DNA of 64,000 nucleotides, taken from JAOSJT01 sp035362335 (GTDB taxonomy: Bacteria > Bacteroidota > Ignavibacteria > SZUA-365). Location of the stretch: NCBI GenBank assembly GCA_035362335.1, contig DAOSDL010000007.1:89632-153631 (forward strand), written 5' to 3'. Below are positions 62,352-64,000 of the stretch, piece by piece. Positions within the stretch are counted from its first letter, which is position 1, and each line of letters starts with the position of its first letter. A program made the position numbers and the translations under genes. The notes under the pieces were generated by a model, which ran no database searches, was not told the origin of the DNA, and was given only the letters and a program-made list of their open reading frames with translations.

Positions 62352-63773
62352 TCACCGCTCGCCCAACACAAACACCGCGCCACTCGCGCTCACACAGTAC
62401 AACCCCCCATTCTGTCCGATACTGATGCGAATGGCGCCACGTTCGTTGCTCTGGAATCGCCACTTCTCACGGCCGTCATCATCGAGCGCCAGCACTGCTC
62501 CCTCGGGCGTCCCGACATAGACATTGCCATACACATCCACCGCGGGCAGCAATCCTTCCGCGCTGTTGGCGATGTCCACATGCCATTGTTCCAGGCCGTC
62601 GGAAGCGGCGCAATACAGGCGACCTCCATATCCGAGAAACATCATGCGGCCGTCGGGCAACACGGCTATGCCGTCGCGGATGGGTTGCTCGAAATCACGC
62701 CGCCAGCGCAGCCTGCCATTGCTCTCGAGGCAGTGCAGCCGACCGGCATCATTGCCCAGCACGATGGAACCGTCCGTCCGTATCGACGGACTGCACGCGC
62801 TGGCAAAGCCGGTGGCGAACGTCCATCGCACGGTACCGGATTCGGCAATGGCGGTGAGTATGCCTTGTGCATCCGCAACATACACCGTGCCGTCATTACC
62901 GCAGGCGGGGGAGCCAAGGATGGGGAAGGAGGTATTCACGCTCCAGCGTAGTCGGCCTTCCGCATCGAGGGCATACACCATGCCGTCGTCGCTGCCGATG
63001 ACGATCAGGCCCGAGGGCGTGATCACCGGACTGGAATGGGTGATGGGTGCGCTGGTGGAGTAGTTCCACATACGGCGTCCACTGCGATCCACAGCATACA
63101 CGTTTGCCGAGGTGCTGCCGAAATACATCGTGCCCTGCTCATCGAGTGCTGGTGCCCCGCGTAGCCGTCCCGTGCCCGGCACATAGCGCCATTTCAAACG
63201 TCCATCCGGATACAGCGCGCGCAGGGCATGATCGTCGCAGCCGAAATGCGCCGTTCCATCCAGATTGAACACCGGAGTGGAAAACACGGGCGACGGCAGC
63301 AGAAGGGAGAACAGCAATTGCGGACGCTCGGGTCCGGCGAGCGAACTCGCGCCGCTGTGCCTGGCGTCGCGCATGAACATCCACCAATCGCCGCGTGAAG
63401 CGCGCGACGCACCCTCGATGCGCACGACGGCCGCTTCGGACCATGCCGAGATGCGTCCATTGCTTCCCGTCGCACGAATGCGCACCTCGTACACACCCGC
63501 ATCGAAATAGCTGTGCGTCGCCGAAAAACGAAATCCACTTTCCGTGTCGCGTCGCTCCACGCCCAATCCGTCGCCCCAATCAATATCCAGCACCACCGGT
63601 TCCGATGCGCCATCTCGTGTCGGAAGCAGATACTCCATCGTCACCACCGAATCCACCCCGGCAACAGCCGTGAGCGCAACAATCCGCGGCGTCCCCGGCA
63701 CATCCGCCACCGGATCATCCGCACAACCCGGCAACCCCAGCATCACCACCAATATCACCACACAAATCCGCAT
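62352..63773 (-). CDS. Lipoprotein with PKD-like and PQQ-type beta-propeller domains
   Basis: This is a 473-residue lipoprotein. The start MRICVVILVVMLGLPGCADD gives a lipobox LPGC with Cys19 or so as lipid anchor. A PKD/Ig-like domain follows (LDIDWGDGLGVERRDT, HSYFDAGVYEVRIRATGSNG). Then comes a seven- or eight-bladed propeller of PQQ-like repeats (GSTSANVYAVDRSGRRMWNY, GSDDGMVYALDAEGRLRWSV, GTPEGAVLALDDDGREKWRF). It resembles BamB-like and Bacteroidota surface propellers. Function is unknown. Confidence 0.87.
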   Translation of the reverse strand: MRICVVILVVMLGLPGCADDPVADVPGTPRIVALTAVAGVDSVVTMEYLLPTRDGASEPVVLDIDWGDGLGVERRDTESGFRFSATHSYFDAGVYEVRIRATGSNGRISAWSEAAVVRIEGASRASRGDWWMFMRDARHSGASSLAGPERPQLLFSLLLPSPVFSTPVFNLDGTAHFGCDDHALRALYPDGRLKWRYVPGTGRLRGAPALDEQGTMYFGSTSANVYAVDRSGRRMWNYSTSAPITHSSPVITPSGLIVIGSDDGMVYALDAEGRLRWSVNTSFPILGSPACGNDGTVYVADAQGILTAIAESGTVRWTFATGFASACSPSIRTDGSIVLGNDAGRLHCLESNGRLRWRRDFEQPIRDGIAVLPDGRMMFLGYGGRLYCAASDGLEQWHVDIANSAEGLLPAVDVYGNVYVGTPEGAVLALDDDGREKWRFQSNERGAIRISIGQNGGLYCVSASGAVFVLGER

Positions 63774-63806
63774 ACCCGAAATGTACCCCACCCGCACAAT
63801 GCGCAC

Positions 63807-64000
63807 AAGTAGGGGCGAACCTACGTGTTCGCCCCTACTTGAGCGCACCAACACATTCCCCCCCGCATTCGCCACAACCACCGCGAAAAAACCACATTCC
63901 CACCAACGTGTTCGCCACAAACCACCCCAAAAAAACCACATTCCCACCTACGTGTTCGCCCCTACTTGAGCGCACCAACACATTCCCCCCCGCATTCGCC
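63807..64000. repeat. Palindromic 'GTAGGGGCGAAC' repeat cluster at window edge
   Basis: A perfect inverted repeat AAGTAGGGGCGAAC/GTTCGCCCCTACTT with a 6-base loop lies at 63807-63840. The 54 bases from 63820 to 63873 recur identically at 63947-64000, a spacing of 127 bases. A shorter motif, AACCACATTCCCACC(A/T)ACG then TGTTCGCC, occurs twice between (about 63889 and 63934). The array may extend past the window. Confidence 0.85.

Noticed and set aside
63807..64000. Possible CRISPR array at the window edge
   Set aside because: The repeats are palindromic and long, with nested repeats rather than unique spacers between them.

Overview
The window is about 60% G+C chromosomal DNA from a Gram-negative bacterium. 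It probably belongs to the Bacteroidota/Chlorobiota/Ignavibacteriota (FCB) side of the tree; a Kapabacteria- or Ignavibacteria-like lineage is my best guess, and it is an inference. The evidence is two secreted proteins with C-terminal type IX secretion (Por) sorting domains, an Omp28/Kelch surface protein, many outer-membrane barrels, weak or absent ribosome-binding sites at many starts, and several gene clusters of core metabolism. No rRNA or tRNA genes, prophage or CRISPR array were seen.

Layout: 1-4312 is an RND efflux permease (3' end cut by the window edge) with its periplasmic adaptor. 4313-5250 is a gene-free mosaic of dispersed repeats. 5251-7419 holds a DoxX protein, an outer-membrane barrel and a dual-specificity phosphatase. 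7407-13476 is a two-gene AddB/AddA-like helicase-nuclease pair. 13819-17176 holds a T9SS cargo protein and a membrane-embedded spermidine-synthase-like protein. 17802-25705 is a tightly packed seven-gene minus-strand operon: TPR protein, plug-less TonB-box barrel, a small HU-like protein, an HU-like protein with a membrane anchor, ExbB, ExbD and TonB. I consider this the most interesting system here. 26112-29009 is a MoxR ATPase/VWA pair.

29080-32350 is a small accessory island. It contains an IS1380-family element whose transposase carries an in-frame stop, an AT-rich stretch with a cysteine-rich secreted protein, and the relic of an IS1182-like transposase. 32679-35090 is a Kelch/Omp28/T9SS surface protein. 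35348-40113 is a carbohydrate uptake locus (MFS sugar transporter, MalG permease and a solute-binding protein fused to a MalF permease). It lies directly downstream of, and overlaps, a fused E2-E1 2-oxoglutarate dehydrogenase (40106-43684). 43913-46107 encodes indolepyruvate oxidoreductase IorBA, followed by a divergent radical SAM protein.

47475-52971 is a phosphate-control cluster (PhoB, PhoR, PhoU, PiT transporter with a PhoU-like tail), preceded by spaced CTAACA repeats and closed by a perfect 21-bp hairpin; a porin-type barrel faces it. The remainder holds an EamA exporter, a twin jelly-roll secreted protein, a second histidine kinase/response regulator pair, an unrecognised membrane protein with three winged-helix-like repeats, an acyl-CoA dehydrogenase, an orphan HicB-like protein and a PKD/PQQ-propeller lipoprotein. 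At the right edge is a repeat cluster with 54-bp identical copies.

Intergenic DNA is unusually rich in several families of short dispersed repeats, described individually below.
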